Of a stretch of DNA of 54,676 nt, positions 22,007 through 32,066 are shown one piece after another (position 1 is the first letter of the stretch; the number at the start of each line of letters is the position of its first letter). The notes below the pieces were generated by a model, which was not told the origin of the DNA, searched no databases, and saw only the letters and a list, made by a program, of their open reading frames with translations. Position numbers and translations under genes: made by a program. The DNA is from Actinomycetes bacterium. GTDB taxonomy: Bacteria; Actinomycetota; Acidimicrobiia; Acidimicrobiales; RAAP-2. The stretch lies in assembly GCA_021793395.1 (NCBI GenBank), contig JAJYSU010000009.1, positions 1 through 54,676 on the forward strand. Reading direction: 5' to 3'.

Positions 22007-22302
22007 TGGTCCTCGCCCAGAATGCGCGGCACCGCGAATCGACCGTCCTCGGCGTCGGGCGCCATCGCGAGAATCTCGTCACGATCGAGGGTGGGCTGAG
22101 GTTCGTCGCGACGTACCACGTTCACGAGCCCGAAGGGATGAGCCGTGGCCTCGACGCCCTCCAGATCCAGGGCCGCCACGTCAGAGGCGTGCTCCAGAAC
22201 CTGCGCCAACTGACCGGTGAACAGGTCGAGCTCCTCGTCGCTGAGCGTGAGGCGTGCCAGCAGGGCGACGTGAGCGACGTCCTCTCGACGTAGCGCGCTC
22301 AT
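22003..22302 (-). CDS. gatC: Asp-tRNA(Asn)/Glu-tRNA(Gln) amidotransferase subunit C
   Basis: The small 99-residue subunit that wraps around GatA and GatB and stabilises the complex. Typical motifs are [17 protein letters not shown] near residues 8-23, [28 protein letters not shown] broken at the hinge, and the C-terminal PRILGEDQ segment. The ATG overlaps the upstream hydrolase stop by 4 nt, and the stop overlaps gatA by 4 nt. Confidence 0.94.
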   Translation of the reverse strand: MSALRREDVAHVALLARLTLSDEELDLFTGQLAQVLEHASDVAALDLEGVEATAHPFGLVNVVRRDEPQPTLDRDEILAMAPDAEDGRFAVPRILGEDQ

Positions 22303-23051
22303 TCGCCGAGCACCCGATGCGCGAAGGTCACGACCTCGCTCTCGACCAACTCGCGATCATTGTCGAGCGTAGCGACGTGATACGAGTTGTCCAGCCAGAT
22401 CCGTTCGATGGGACCGGACACTCGCTCGAAGAGGTCCTCGCCGTTGTCGGCGCTGACCACGTGATCCTCTCGACTCTGCAACAAAAGGCTCGGTGCGCGT
22501 ATCAGAGCAAGATCATCGTAGAGCCGGGCGACGCCGGCGAAGAGGCTCTGAGCGCACACCAGCGGAGTCGCGGCGTAGGACGACTCGCTCACGCCCTCCT
22601 TCTTCACGTCCGAACCGATCGCGTCGACCGAGTCGAGTCCCGACGCCAGTAACTCGTCAATACCGGCGACGAGCTCCGCTTCGGGCGCCTTCACGAGAGG
22701 ATTGATGAAGACGCAGCCCGCGACGGACCGCTGGGTCGCCACGTACGCCGCCAGACCACCCCCCATAGATAAGCCCACCACCAGGACGCGCTCGTGGCTC
22801 GCCGCCAGAGTGTCGTAGGAGTCGAGGGCGGCGCCCGTCCAATCCTCCCACCTCGTCGTCATCATGTCCTCCACGGTGGTGCCGTGTCCCGGCAGGAGCG
22901 GCAACTCCACCGCCCATCCCTCACGCGCCAAAGCCTCGGCCAGCGTTCTCATCGAGGAGGGGTTGCCGGTAAACCCGTGCAGGACGAGAACGCCCCCGGG
23001 TCCTCCGGCCGCCGCGTACGGCTCGGCACCCGCCATCAGTGCTGTGGTCAT
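22299..23051 (-). CDS. Alpha/beta-hydrolase (carboxylesterase-like)
   Basis: A 250-residue serine hydrolase resembling the Est30/monoacylglycerol lipase-like carboxylesterases. Features are LHGFTGNPSSMR (oxyanion-hole region), the nucleophile in GLSMGGG, Asp in QSREDHVV and His in NSYHVATLDND. It probably cleaves short-chain esters. It is the first gene of the gatCAB operon and overlaps gatC by 4 nt, an uncommon partnership. I choose the ATG at 23051, since TAGTGT (23059-23064) lies 7 nt upstream; a GTG 7 codons earlier is possible but would lie upstream of the predicted transcription start. Confidence 0.82.
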   Translation of the reverse strand: MTTALMAGAEPYAAAGGPGGVLVLHGFTGNPSSMRTLAEALAREGWAVELPLLPGHGTTVEDMMTTRWEDWTGAALDSYDTLAASHERVLVVGLSMGGGLAAYVATQRSVAGCVFINPLVKAPEAELVAGIDELLASGLDSVDAIGSDVKKEGVSESSYAATPLVCAQSLFAGVARLYDDLALIRAPSLLLQSREDHVVSADNGEDLFERVSGPIERIWLDNSYHVATLDNDRELVESEVVTFAHRVLGE

Positions 23052-23058
23052 AGGGGCC

Positions 23059-23064
23059 ACACTA
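23059..23064 (-). promoter_or_regulatory. -10 box of the hydrolase-gatCAB operon
   Basis: TAGTGT on the minus strand, 7 nt before the hydrolase ATG. It is the only promoter-like element seen ahead of the four overlapping genes. Confidence 0.45.
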
Positions 23065-23218
23065 CCGGCCACGATCGTCCCTCCTCGAGTTCGCCGCGCG
23101 CGAGGGCCCGGCGAGTCCCTTCACGACCAGCGGGTACGACTCGTCATACGGTCAACGCTTCCGCCGTCGGCTGGCTACCACTACGCGCACCACCACCACC
23201 CGCGATCGCCCGAGCGGC

Positions 23219-25117
23219 TCACCTCACGTTCACGATGATGGTCGAGTGCCACGGAACCGACGTTCCGGGCGCGGGCTGAGTCGACACGGCAATCGTCCAC
23301 TTCTTCGTCCCGGCATTGGGTCCGCGCGTCGAGAAATACAGTTGCGCTTGGCGCATAGCGGCGAACACCTGCGCTTGATCCATTCCGACCACGTTCGGTA
23401 CCGGTCGCGGCCCCTCACCCGCCACCGTGGTCGTCGTCGTGGCGGGTACCGTCGTGGTGGTCGCCACCGGGGGTACGGTCGTGGTCACGACGGGTGGTGT
23501 CGTGGAGGGCGTGGTCGTCGCGGGCGCACCCGAGCTGAGCACGAGAGTCACGATCGAACGCACCGGCACTCTCGTAGGGTTCACCCGTGCACCAACGTGG
23601 AAACGCACGACGCGACCCACGGGGACGGTGGCACTCGCCACCGCATCCGACGACGGGCACTGCCCCGTCAAATGGGCACTCTGCAACTGCGCCGACGCCG
23701 TCGCGCAGTCCTCACCGAGTAAGCCCGCCGGCACCGCCACCATCCGCGGTCCGTCCGATACCGTCACGCTGATCACCTGACCGGCCTTCTCACGCGCTCC
23801 CGGTCGGGGTGACTGTGTCACGATCGCGCGGGCGGGCACACTCGACGAGTAGACGTGCGCCGCGACGCGCAAGGTAAAGCCGTCACCCTTGACCACTTGA
23901 GCAGCCTGCTGGTAGTCGAGGCTCACCAGCGACGGCACGGTCTGGGGCTGGTTGAGCGCGCCCGACTTCCAGATCGCGACGCCCGCCACGGCCGCGACGA
24001 CCAGGACTACCGCGGCCACGAGAAACGCGACGCGCCGACGCCGCGGCTCGTCGGGCAGCGGCACCTCGTCGAAGTCCTGCGCGTGGCGTGGTCGTCCCGC
24101 GCGGGGCGCGGGGCGCGAGTGGGAGCGAGCAACCGGCGCCGACTCCGAGATGAGCGGCCGCGCACTCACGCGCGCCACGGGGCCCGTACCTCCCACGATC
24201 TGGTTCGGCGACGGCGGGTGAAAGCCAATCGACGTACGCGGCTCCGCGGGGGTAAAACTCGCGAGCAGGGGCGTGCCTCGATTACCTGGAGCCACGTTCA
24301 GCGGCGCCGCTTCCTTCACGACCGCGTTCAGGCGTGCCGCGAGCTGCTCGGCGTCGAGGCGCAGCAGCGGATCAGGAATCGCCGCCTGAGCGAGCAGCAT
24401 GTCGAGCGTGCCCAATTCGGCGCGCACCGGCAGCGGAGCGCCGATGCGGGCCTGAGCCATCATCTCCGTCGTGAGCCCGTCGAAGGCGGCCGTCCCCGTG
24501 GCCGCCTCAAAGAGAATGAGCGCGAGGGAGTAGACGTCACTCGCCGGACCCGCTGGCTCACCCAGGGCCTGTTCGGGGCTGAAGTAGCGAACCTGGTCCA
24601 GGGTGGGACGTCCTCGGTACTGATCCGCCAATCCGGCCAGGGAGATGTCGGTGATCCGTACGCGCCCCTCCTCGTCGAAGACGAGCTTCGTGGGCGCGAG
24701 CGCTCCGTGCACTATCCCGTTGGCGTGCAGGTACGATAGCCCGCTCGCGATGTCGCGACCGAGCCGCGCGGCGTCATCGGCGCTGAAACGTCGACCGGAC
24801 GCCAGGACGTCCTCGAGCGAGCCCCCACTCAGGTACTCACTCACGACGAAGATCGACCCCGACTCCTGCCCGCCGTCATAGACGCGCGCGACGTGCGGGT
24901 GGCTCAACGTGGCCGCGCGCACGATATTGTCACGGAACGCGCGGCGAACGTCCTCGTGCGACGCAAGATCCGCCAACAAGACCTTCACGACAACCGTGCG
25001 GTGCAGGGACCGGTCCTCGGCCCGATAGACCTCGGCGGTACGACCCACACCGAGAAGTTCGACGATCCGATAACGACCGACGACTTCGTGATCCGGTGCG
25101 AAAGTGGCGGCACTCAT
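23219..25117 (-). CDS. PASTA-domain Ser/Thr pseudokinase (PknB-like membrane protein)
   Basis: A 632-residue protein with the architecture of PknB-type kinases: a kinase fold at about 15-270, one transmembrane helix at about 363-383 after a basic stretch, and three extracytoplasmic PASTA-like repeats (about 391-457, 458-530 and 570-632). A Thr/Pro-rich linker (531-565) precedes the last repeat. The glycine loop GVGRTAEV and Lys45 remain, but the catalytic core is lost. The alpha-C Glu position is Asn64, HRDLKPxN reads HGALAPTK (catalytic Asp to Ala139, Lys to Ala141, Asn to Lys144), and DFG reads DIS (157-159). The second repeat has a Cys pair (471/487). I infer a sensor or scaffold for cell-wall fragments and not an active kinase. 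The start lies 29 nt after ligA; a TAGGGT box is 11 nt upstream. Confidence 0.88.
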   Translation of the reverse strand: MSAATFAPDHEVVGRYRIVELLGVGRTAEVYRAEDRSLHRTVVVKVLLADLASHEDVRRAFRDNIVRAATLSHPHVARVYDGGQESGSIFVVSEYLSGGSLEDVLASGRRFSADDAARLGRDIASGLSYLHANGIVHGALAPTKLVFDEEGRVRITDISLAGLADQYRGRPTLDQVRYFSPEQALGEPAGPASDVYSLALILFEAATGTAAFDGLTTEMMAQARIGAPLPVRAELGTLDMLLAQAAIPDPLLRLDAEQLAARLNAVVKEAAPLNVAPGNRGTPLLASFTPAEPRTSIGFHPPSPNQIVGGTGPVARVSARPLISESAPVARSHSRPAPRAGRPRHAQDFDEVPLPDEPRRRRVAFLVAAVVLVVAAVAGVAIWKSGALNQPQTVPSLVSLDYQQAAQVVKGDGFTLRVAAHVYSSSVPARAIVTQSPRPGAREKAGQVISVTVSDGPRMVAVPAGLLGEDCATASAQLQSAHLTGQCPSSDAVASATVPVGRVVRFHVGARVNPTRVPVRSIVTLVLSSGAPATTTPSTTPPVVTTTVPPVATTTTVPATTTTTVAGEGPRPVPNVVGMDQAQVFAAMRQAQLYFSTRGPNAGTKKWTIAVSTQPAPGTSVPWHSTIIVNVR

Positions 25118-25145
25118 GGCTACGTCTCACCCTAGTGACTGCGCG

Positions 25146-28234
<3,089 letters not shown>

Positions 28235-28238
28235 GGTT

Positions 28239-28252
28239 CCAGTCTGCCAGCC
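28239..28252 (-). promoter_or_regulatory. GGCTGGCAGACTGG element before mnmA
   Basis: This 14-mer on the minus strand ends 4 nt before the mnmA GTG, within the 19-bp gap after the cysteine desulfurase stop. The same 14-mer occurs at 30786-30799. CAGACT in it has the spacing of a leaderless -10 box (6 nt to the start). Confidence 0.45.
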
Positions 28253-28253
28253 G

Positions 28254-29420
28254 CTAGCGCGACGCACGCAGGCGCGCGACGGCCGCCGCGACGATCCCAA
28301 TCACGGCCTCGACGTCCTCGGGCGTCGTGCGCGGTCCCATCGAGAGACGCAGCGAGCGCCGTGCGCGCAGGGAGTCCATACCCATCGCCTCGAGTACGTG
28401 GCTGAACTCGGTCGCTCCGCTCGAGCAACTAGCGCCGGCTGAGGCGTACACGCCGTTCTGGTCGAGTAGGTAGAGCAACTCCTCGCCCTCGACATCGTCG
28501 AAGGTGACGTGAACCACCCCCGCGACGCGGCCCGCCGTCGGTGCCGTGATCCGACAACCGGGAAGCTGCGCCAGAGATCCCGCGAGGCGCCGCTGAAGCT
28601 GAGTCACCCGCTCGTTCGCCACCTGACGTTCGCGGGACGTCGCGCGTGTCGCCGCGGCCAGTCCCACCACCGCGGCCACGTCCACGGTGCCACCACGGTA
28701 TCCGCGCTCCTGTCCGCCTCCCGGCACCACCGGGTCCAGTCCCACCTCGCGACGCATCACGAGCGCGCCGGCGTTGACCGGCCCGCCCAATTTGTGCGCG
28801 CACAGCGACACCAGGTCCGCGGCGGCGGTCGCGACGGGTAGCGCGAGCCACGGCGCGGCGGCCACCGCGTCGGTATGCAGAACCGCCTCACCGGTGTTGG
28901 CCGCCTCGAGGGCGGCGCGCACGCCGTCGAGGGGCTGGAGAACTCCCGTCTCGTTGTTGGCCGTCATCACGCTCACGAGAGCCACGTCGGGTGCGAGGAC
29001 GCCGGACAGCGACGCGAGGTCCACCACCCCGTCCGCGTCAACCTCGACGTAACGCAGGCTCACGTCGCTGAAGTCGCGCGCGACGGCGCGTGCGGCGTCG
29101 AGCACGGCGTGATGCTCGACCCGTGACACGACCAACGAGGTCGTCGCGTGGTACCGGCGATGATGGCGCACGACGCCCGCGACCGCGAGGTGGCACGACT
29201 CGGTACCACCGGCCGTAAAGATCACCCCACCGGGAGATGCTCCGACGAAGGCCGCAACCTCATCGCGTGCGTCCTCCACCGCTCGACGAGCCTCGCGCGA
29301 CGCGCGGTGAGCCCCCGACGGGTTGCCCACCACGCCGTGCAGCCACGGCTCCATCGCCGCGGCCACCTCATCGCGACGGGGAGCCGACGCCGCGTGGTCG
29401 AAGTAGTAGCGAGCCGTCAC
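28254..29420 (-). CDS. Cysteine desulfurase (NifS/IscS family)
   Basis: A PLP enzyme of 388 residues that removes sulfur from cysteine as a persulfide. His103 (SRVEHHAVL) and PLP Lys210 (CAHKLGGP) are present, and the active-site Cys332 sits in a short loop, ASAGASCSSG, as in the NifS/IscS group I desulfurases. Being adjacent to mnmA and with no iscU or suf genes nearby, it probably serves tRNA thiolation, as the dedicated desulfurases do in other bacteria. The GTG start overlaps the aldehyde dehydrogenase stop by 4 nt (GTGA). Confidence 0.9.
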   Translation of the reverse strand: MTARYYFDHAASAPRRDEVAAAMEPWLHGVVGNPSGAHRASREARRAVEDARDEVAAFVGASPGGVIFTAGGTESCHLAVAGVVRHHRRYHATTSLVVSRVEHHAVLDAARAVARDFSDVSLRYVEVDADGVVDLASLSGVLAPDVALVSVMTANNETGVLQPLDGVRAALEAANTGEAVLHTDAVAAAPWLALPVATAAADLVSLCAHKLGGPVNAGALVMRREVGLDPVVPGGGQERGYRGGTVDVAAVVGLAAATRATSRERQVANERVTQLQRRLAGSLAQLPGCRITAPTAGRVAGVVHVTFDDVEGEELLYLLDQNGVYASAGASCSSGATEFSHVLEAMGMDSLRARRSLRLSMGPRTTPEDVEAVIGIVAAAVARLRASR

Positions 29421-30781
29421 GCCACGAAAAACGACTTCACGTTAGTGAACTCCCGCATCCCAAAGGACGAGAGTTCGCGGCCAAACCCGGAGTTCTTCGT
29501 CCCCCCGAAGGGCAGTTCGGGCATGGACGCCACCATGGCGTTCGCGAAGACCACGCCGGCGTCGATACCGGCGATTGCCTGATCAATCTCGGTGTCATCG
29601 GTCGACCAGATAGATCCTCCGAGACCCCACGGCGTGTCGTTGGCGAGGTCGATCGCCGCGGCCAGATCATCGACCACGTACACGGTGGCGACCGGGCCAA
29701 ACAATTCCTCCAGAGCCGCGCGCGACGTGCTCGGCACCGCGCTCAGCACCGTCGCCGGATAGAAGAATCCGTCGCGCGCCAACGGAGTACCGCCCACGTG
29801 TACCGTGGCTCCCGCGGCGACCGAGGACGACACCTGGTCATTCAGGAGGTCCAACTGCGCGCGGGACACCAGGGGACCGAGGACCACCTCGGGGTCCATC
29901 GGGTCGCCGGTGGGAACCGCGGCCATGGCGGCACTGAATCGCTCGAGGAACTCGTCGGCCCGCTCGCGCACCACGATGAAGCGCTTGGCGGCGATGCAGG
30001 CCTGCCCATTGTTCTGGACCCGAGCGGTCACCGCCATCGGTACCGCGAGGTCGAGGTCGGCGTGCGCGCCCACGACGAACGCGTCGGAACCACCGAGCTC
30101 GAGGACGCACTTCTTTAGGTGACGGCCCGCGATCTCGGCGACCGCGCGACCCGCCCGCTCAGATCCGGTCAGAGTGACCCCCGCGATGCGCGGGTCCGCG
30201 ATGATGCCGCTAATGGACTCAACCTCCACGAAGAGATTCGTCACCACGCCCTCGGGAAACCCCGCGCGCAGGAAGAGATCAGCCAGGTACTGCGCGGACC
30301 CGGGGACGTTCGGAGCATGCTTCACGACGACCACGTTGCCCGCCATCAGTGTCGGCGCGGCGAAACGTACCACCTGCCACAGTGGGAAGTTCCACGGCAT
30401 AATGGCAAGAATCGCTCCCACGGGGTCGAAGCGAACTCCACTTCGCGACCCACTCGTCGCGATCATCTGGGTCGCGAGGTACTCCTCAGCGTGCTCCGCG
30501 ACGTAGCGCATGGTGAGTGCACACTTCACGACCTCGCCACGGGCCGCGTTGAACGACTTTCCCATCTCACTGGTCATAAGGGCCGCAATGACCGGCACCT
30601 CACCCTCGAGTAGCTCCGCCGCACGCACCATGACGTGCGCTCGTTCGCCGTAGGACGTCGTACGCCACGAGGCAAACGCGTGGTGGGCTCGATCCAGCGC
30701 CGCATCAATCTCCGACGGCGTCGCGACCGGATACTCGGCGATGATCTCTTCAGTGGCGGGGTTGATGGAAATAAAGGGCAT
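29417..30781 (-). CDS. gabD: Succinate-semialdehyde dehydrogenase-type aldehyde dehydrogenase
   Basis: A 454-residue NAD(P)-dependent aldehyde dehydrogenase, close in length and motifs to mycobacterial GabD1: INPATEE at the start, MPWNFPLWQ at 128-136, catalytic Glu228 (LELGGSD) and Cys262 in NNGQACIAAKR, and PELPFGGTKNSGFGREL near the end. It likely oxidises succinate semialdehyde to succinate, the last step of GABA breakdown. It heads the minus-strand group that continues with the cysteine desulfurase, mnmA, ligA and the pseudokinase. I choose the ATG at 30781, 6 nt after CAGACT within the repeated 14-mer. Exact substrate is inferred from similarity only. Confidence 0.85.
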   Translation of the reverse strand: MPFISINPATEEIIAEYPVATPSEIDAALDRAHHAFASWRTTSYGERAHVMVRAAELLEGEVPVIAALMTSEMGKSFNAARGEVVKCALTMRYVAEHAEEYLATQMIATSGSRSGVRFDPVGAILAIMPWNFPLWQVVRFAAPTLMAGNVVVVKHAPNVPGSAQYLADLFLRAGFPEGVVTNLFVEVESISGIIADPRIAGVTLTGSERAGRAVAEIAGRHLKKCVLELGGSDAFVVGAHADLDLAVPMAVTARVQNNGQACIAAKRFIVVRERADEFLERFSAAMAAVPTGDPMDPEVVLGPLVSRAQLDLLNDQVSSSVAAGATVHVGGTPLARDGFFYPATVLSAVPSTSRAALEELFGPVATVYVVDDLAAAIDLANDTPWGLGGSIWSTDDTEIDQAIAGIDAGVVFANAMVASMPELPFGGTKNSGFGRELSSFGMREFTNVKSFFVA

Positions 30782-30785
30782 CGGG

Positions 30786-30799
30786 CCAGTCTGCCAGCC
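30786..30799 (-). promoter_or_regulatory. GGCTGGCAGACTGG element before gabD
   Basis: The second copy of the 14-mer also found before mnmA; here it ends 4 nt before the ATG. Identical sequence and distance to the start suggest a shared promoter type. Confidence 0.45.
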
Positions 30800-30854
30800 A
30801 GGACCACTGCCCATGACGCGACGGCGGCCACGACGCCGCTGCTCGCGTCGCGCG

Positions 30855-30884
30855 CACGCCGCGCCGGGACACCGGCACGGCGTG
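30855..30884 (-). terminator. Hairpin terminator downstream of yceI
   Basis: Arms CACGCCG-C-GCCGG and CCGGC-A-CGGCGTG, 12 pairs with one mismatch, around loop GACA, 20 nt after the yceI stop. No T-run. Confidence 0.55.
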
Positions 30885-30903
30885 TCGCACGACGAGGAGA
30901 CGA

Positions 30904-31449
30904 CTACGCCTGATGGGCGGCCTCGACGGCTAGCTCGAGCACCACCTTGTTACCCACCACGAGGCTGCCGTTCTCCAACGTCCCCTCGAAGTTCACGGCG
31001 AAGTCACGGCGGTCGACTTCGGCACGCGCCTCAAATCCCACCACGGTCACGCCGGGAGCCATTCCCGGACCGCTGCCCAGGTACTCCAGGTCGAACGTGA
31101 CGGGCTTGGTCACCCCGCGTACGGTCAGGTCCGCGACCATCGTGTAGTTGTCGCCGCCCTTGGGAGTAATCGACGTCGACGTGAGCGTCAGGACAGGAAA
31201 GTGCTCCTGGTCAAGGAAGTCGGCGCTCTTCAGGTGACCGTCGCGCATGTCGTTGTTCGTCGTAATGCTGGCCGCCTGGGCGGTCGCGGTGACCGAGGAG
31301 CTCTCGACGGTGTCGCCGATGGTAATCGTCCCCTCGAACTCAGTAAAACTCCCACGAACCTTCGACGCGACGAGGTGACGGGCGACGAAGGTGATATTGG
31401 AGTGAGCCGGGTCGACGGTGTACACGCCGGGGGTAGGCAGATTGCTCAT
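30904..31449 (-). CDS. YceI-family lipid-binding beta-barrel protein
   Basis: A 181-residue YceI-like protein: TYTVDPAHS-type opening (here GVYTVDPAHSNITF), RHLVASKVRGSF, GHLKSADFLDQEHFP and the final strands VGFEARAEVDRRDFAVNFE. The fold is a lipocalin-like barrel that binds polyisoprenoids. No signal peptide is seen, so this copy should be cytoplasmic, as is common in actinobacteria. The start at 31449 is set by homology. A strong promoter lies upstream, overlapped by MarR-type half sites, and the divergent marR gene is the likely repressor. Confidence 0.9.
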   Translation of the reverse strand: MSNLPTPGVYTVDPAHSNITFVARHLVASKVRGSFTEFEGTITIGDTVESSSVTATAQAASITTNNDMRDGHLKSADFLDQEHFPVLTLTSTSITPKGGDNYTMVADLTVRGVTKPVTFDLEYLGSGPGMAPGVTVVGFEARAEVDRRDFAVNFEGTLENGSLVVGNKVVLELAVEAAHQA

Positions 31450-31497
31450 AGTGGTGTCATTCTCCTCAGAAGTTCTCGCACGCTCTGTGCGAGGCCT

Positions 31498-31527
31498 AGT
31501 ATACTTTCCTCTGCAATAACTTGTCAA
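31498..31527 (-). promoter_or_regulatory. Strong promoter of yceI
   Basis: Near-consensus TTGACA (31522-31527), an 18-bp spacer and TATACT (31498-31503) on the minus strand. The half site GTTATTG falls in the spacer. The resulting leader can form a 7-bp hairpin (31475-31481 with 31487-31493). Confidence 0.75.
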
Positions 31528-31552
31528 ACAATAACTGTAGAGACAGTTATTG
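31513..31552. promoter_or_regulatory. Operator for the MarR regulator (three half sites)
   Basis: A perfect 9-bp inverted repeat AATAACTGT-AGAG-ACAGTTATT (31530-31551), plus a third CAATAAC half site at 31514-31520, 15 bp from the second. The sites cover the yceI -35/spacer and approach the marR -10, so binding should repress both genes. Confidence 0.75.
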
Positions 31553-31568
31553 CTGCTACACTGAAGTG

Positions 31569-32027
31569 ATGACGATCCAGTCGAGCGCCTGCCCGTCAGG
31601 AAACGAAAAGGTCCAACTCTTCGGCCTACTGCTCGAGACCAACGCACGCCTCGCGCGCCAGATGGACCTCGAGTTAGAGGCTGCGTGTGAGATGCCTCTG
31701 GCGTGGTTCGAAGTGCTCCTGCAGTTGCGTAAGGCTTCCGAGGGTCGACTGAAGATGAACCAAGTCGCTGACGCGATCGTGCACTCCACCGGGGGCACCA
31801 CCCGACTGGTGGATCGCCTGGAGTTGGCGGGCCTGGTAGAGCGCCGGTCGTGCCCGAACGACCGACGCGCCACGTACGTCGCTATCACTCCCGAAGGCGA
31901 CGCCCGTCTCGACCACGCTCTCGCGGTCCACCTCGACTACCTCGACCGTCACCTCGGTGCCCGACTCTCGGGCGACGAGCGCGAGACGCTGACGACGTTG
32001 CTCGAAAAGCTCAACGCCGCGTCCTAG
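31569..32027 (+). CDS. MarR-family transcriptional regulator
   Basis: A 152-residue winged-helix repressor. Dimerisation helices are at the ends, and the DNA-binding core runs over about 55-110, with RLKMNQVADAIVHSTGGTTRLVDRLELAGLVERRSCPNDRRATYVAITPEG broken into the recognition helix (STGGTTRLVDRLE) and the wing (CPNDRRATYV). MarR proteins usually respond to small phenolic or oxidising ligands. It is divergent from yceI and the two share the operator described at 31513-31552. The start ATG is exactly 6 nt after TACACT (31557-31562), so the mRNA should be leaderless. The yceI gene is the obvious target. Confidence 0.92.
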   Translation: MTIQSSACPSGNEKVQLFGLLLETNARLARQMDLELEAACEMPLAWFEVLLQLRKASEGRLKMNQVADAIVHSTGGTTRLVDRLELAGLVERRSCPNDRRATYVAITPEGDARLDHALAVHLDYLDRHLGARLSGDERETLTTLLEKLNAAS

Positions 32028-32066
32028 GACACAAGCGATCGCGCCGGGGACCTCGCGGCAGTTGAC

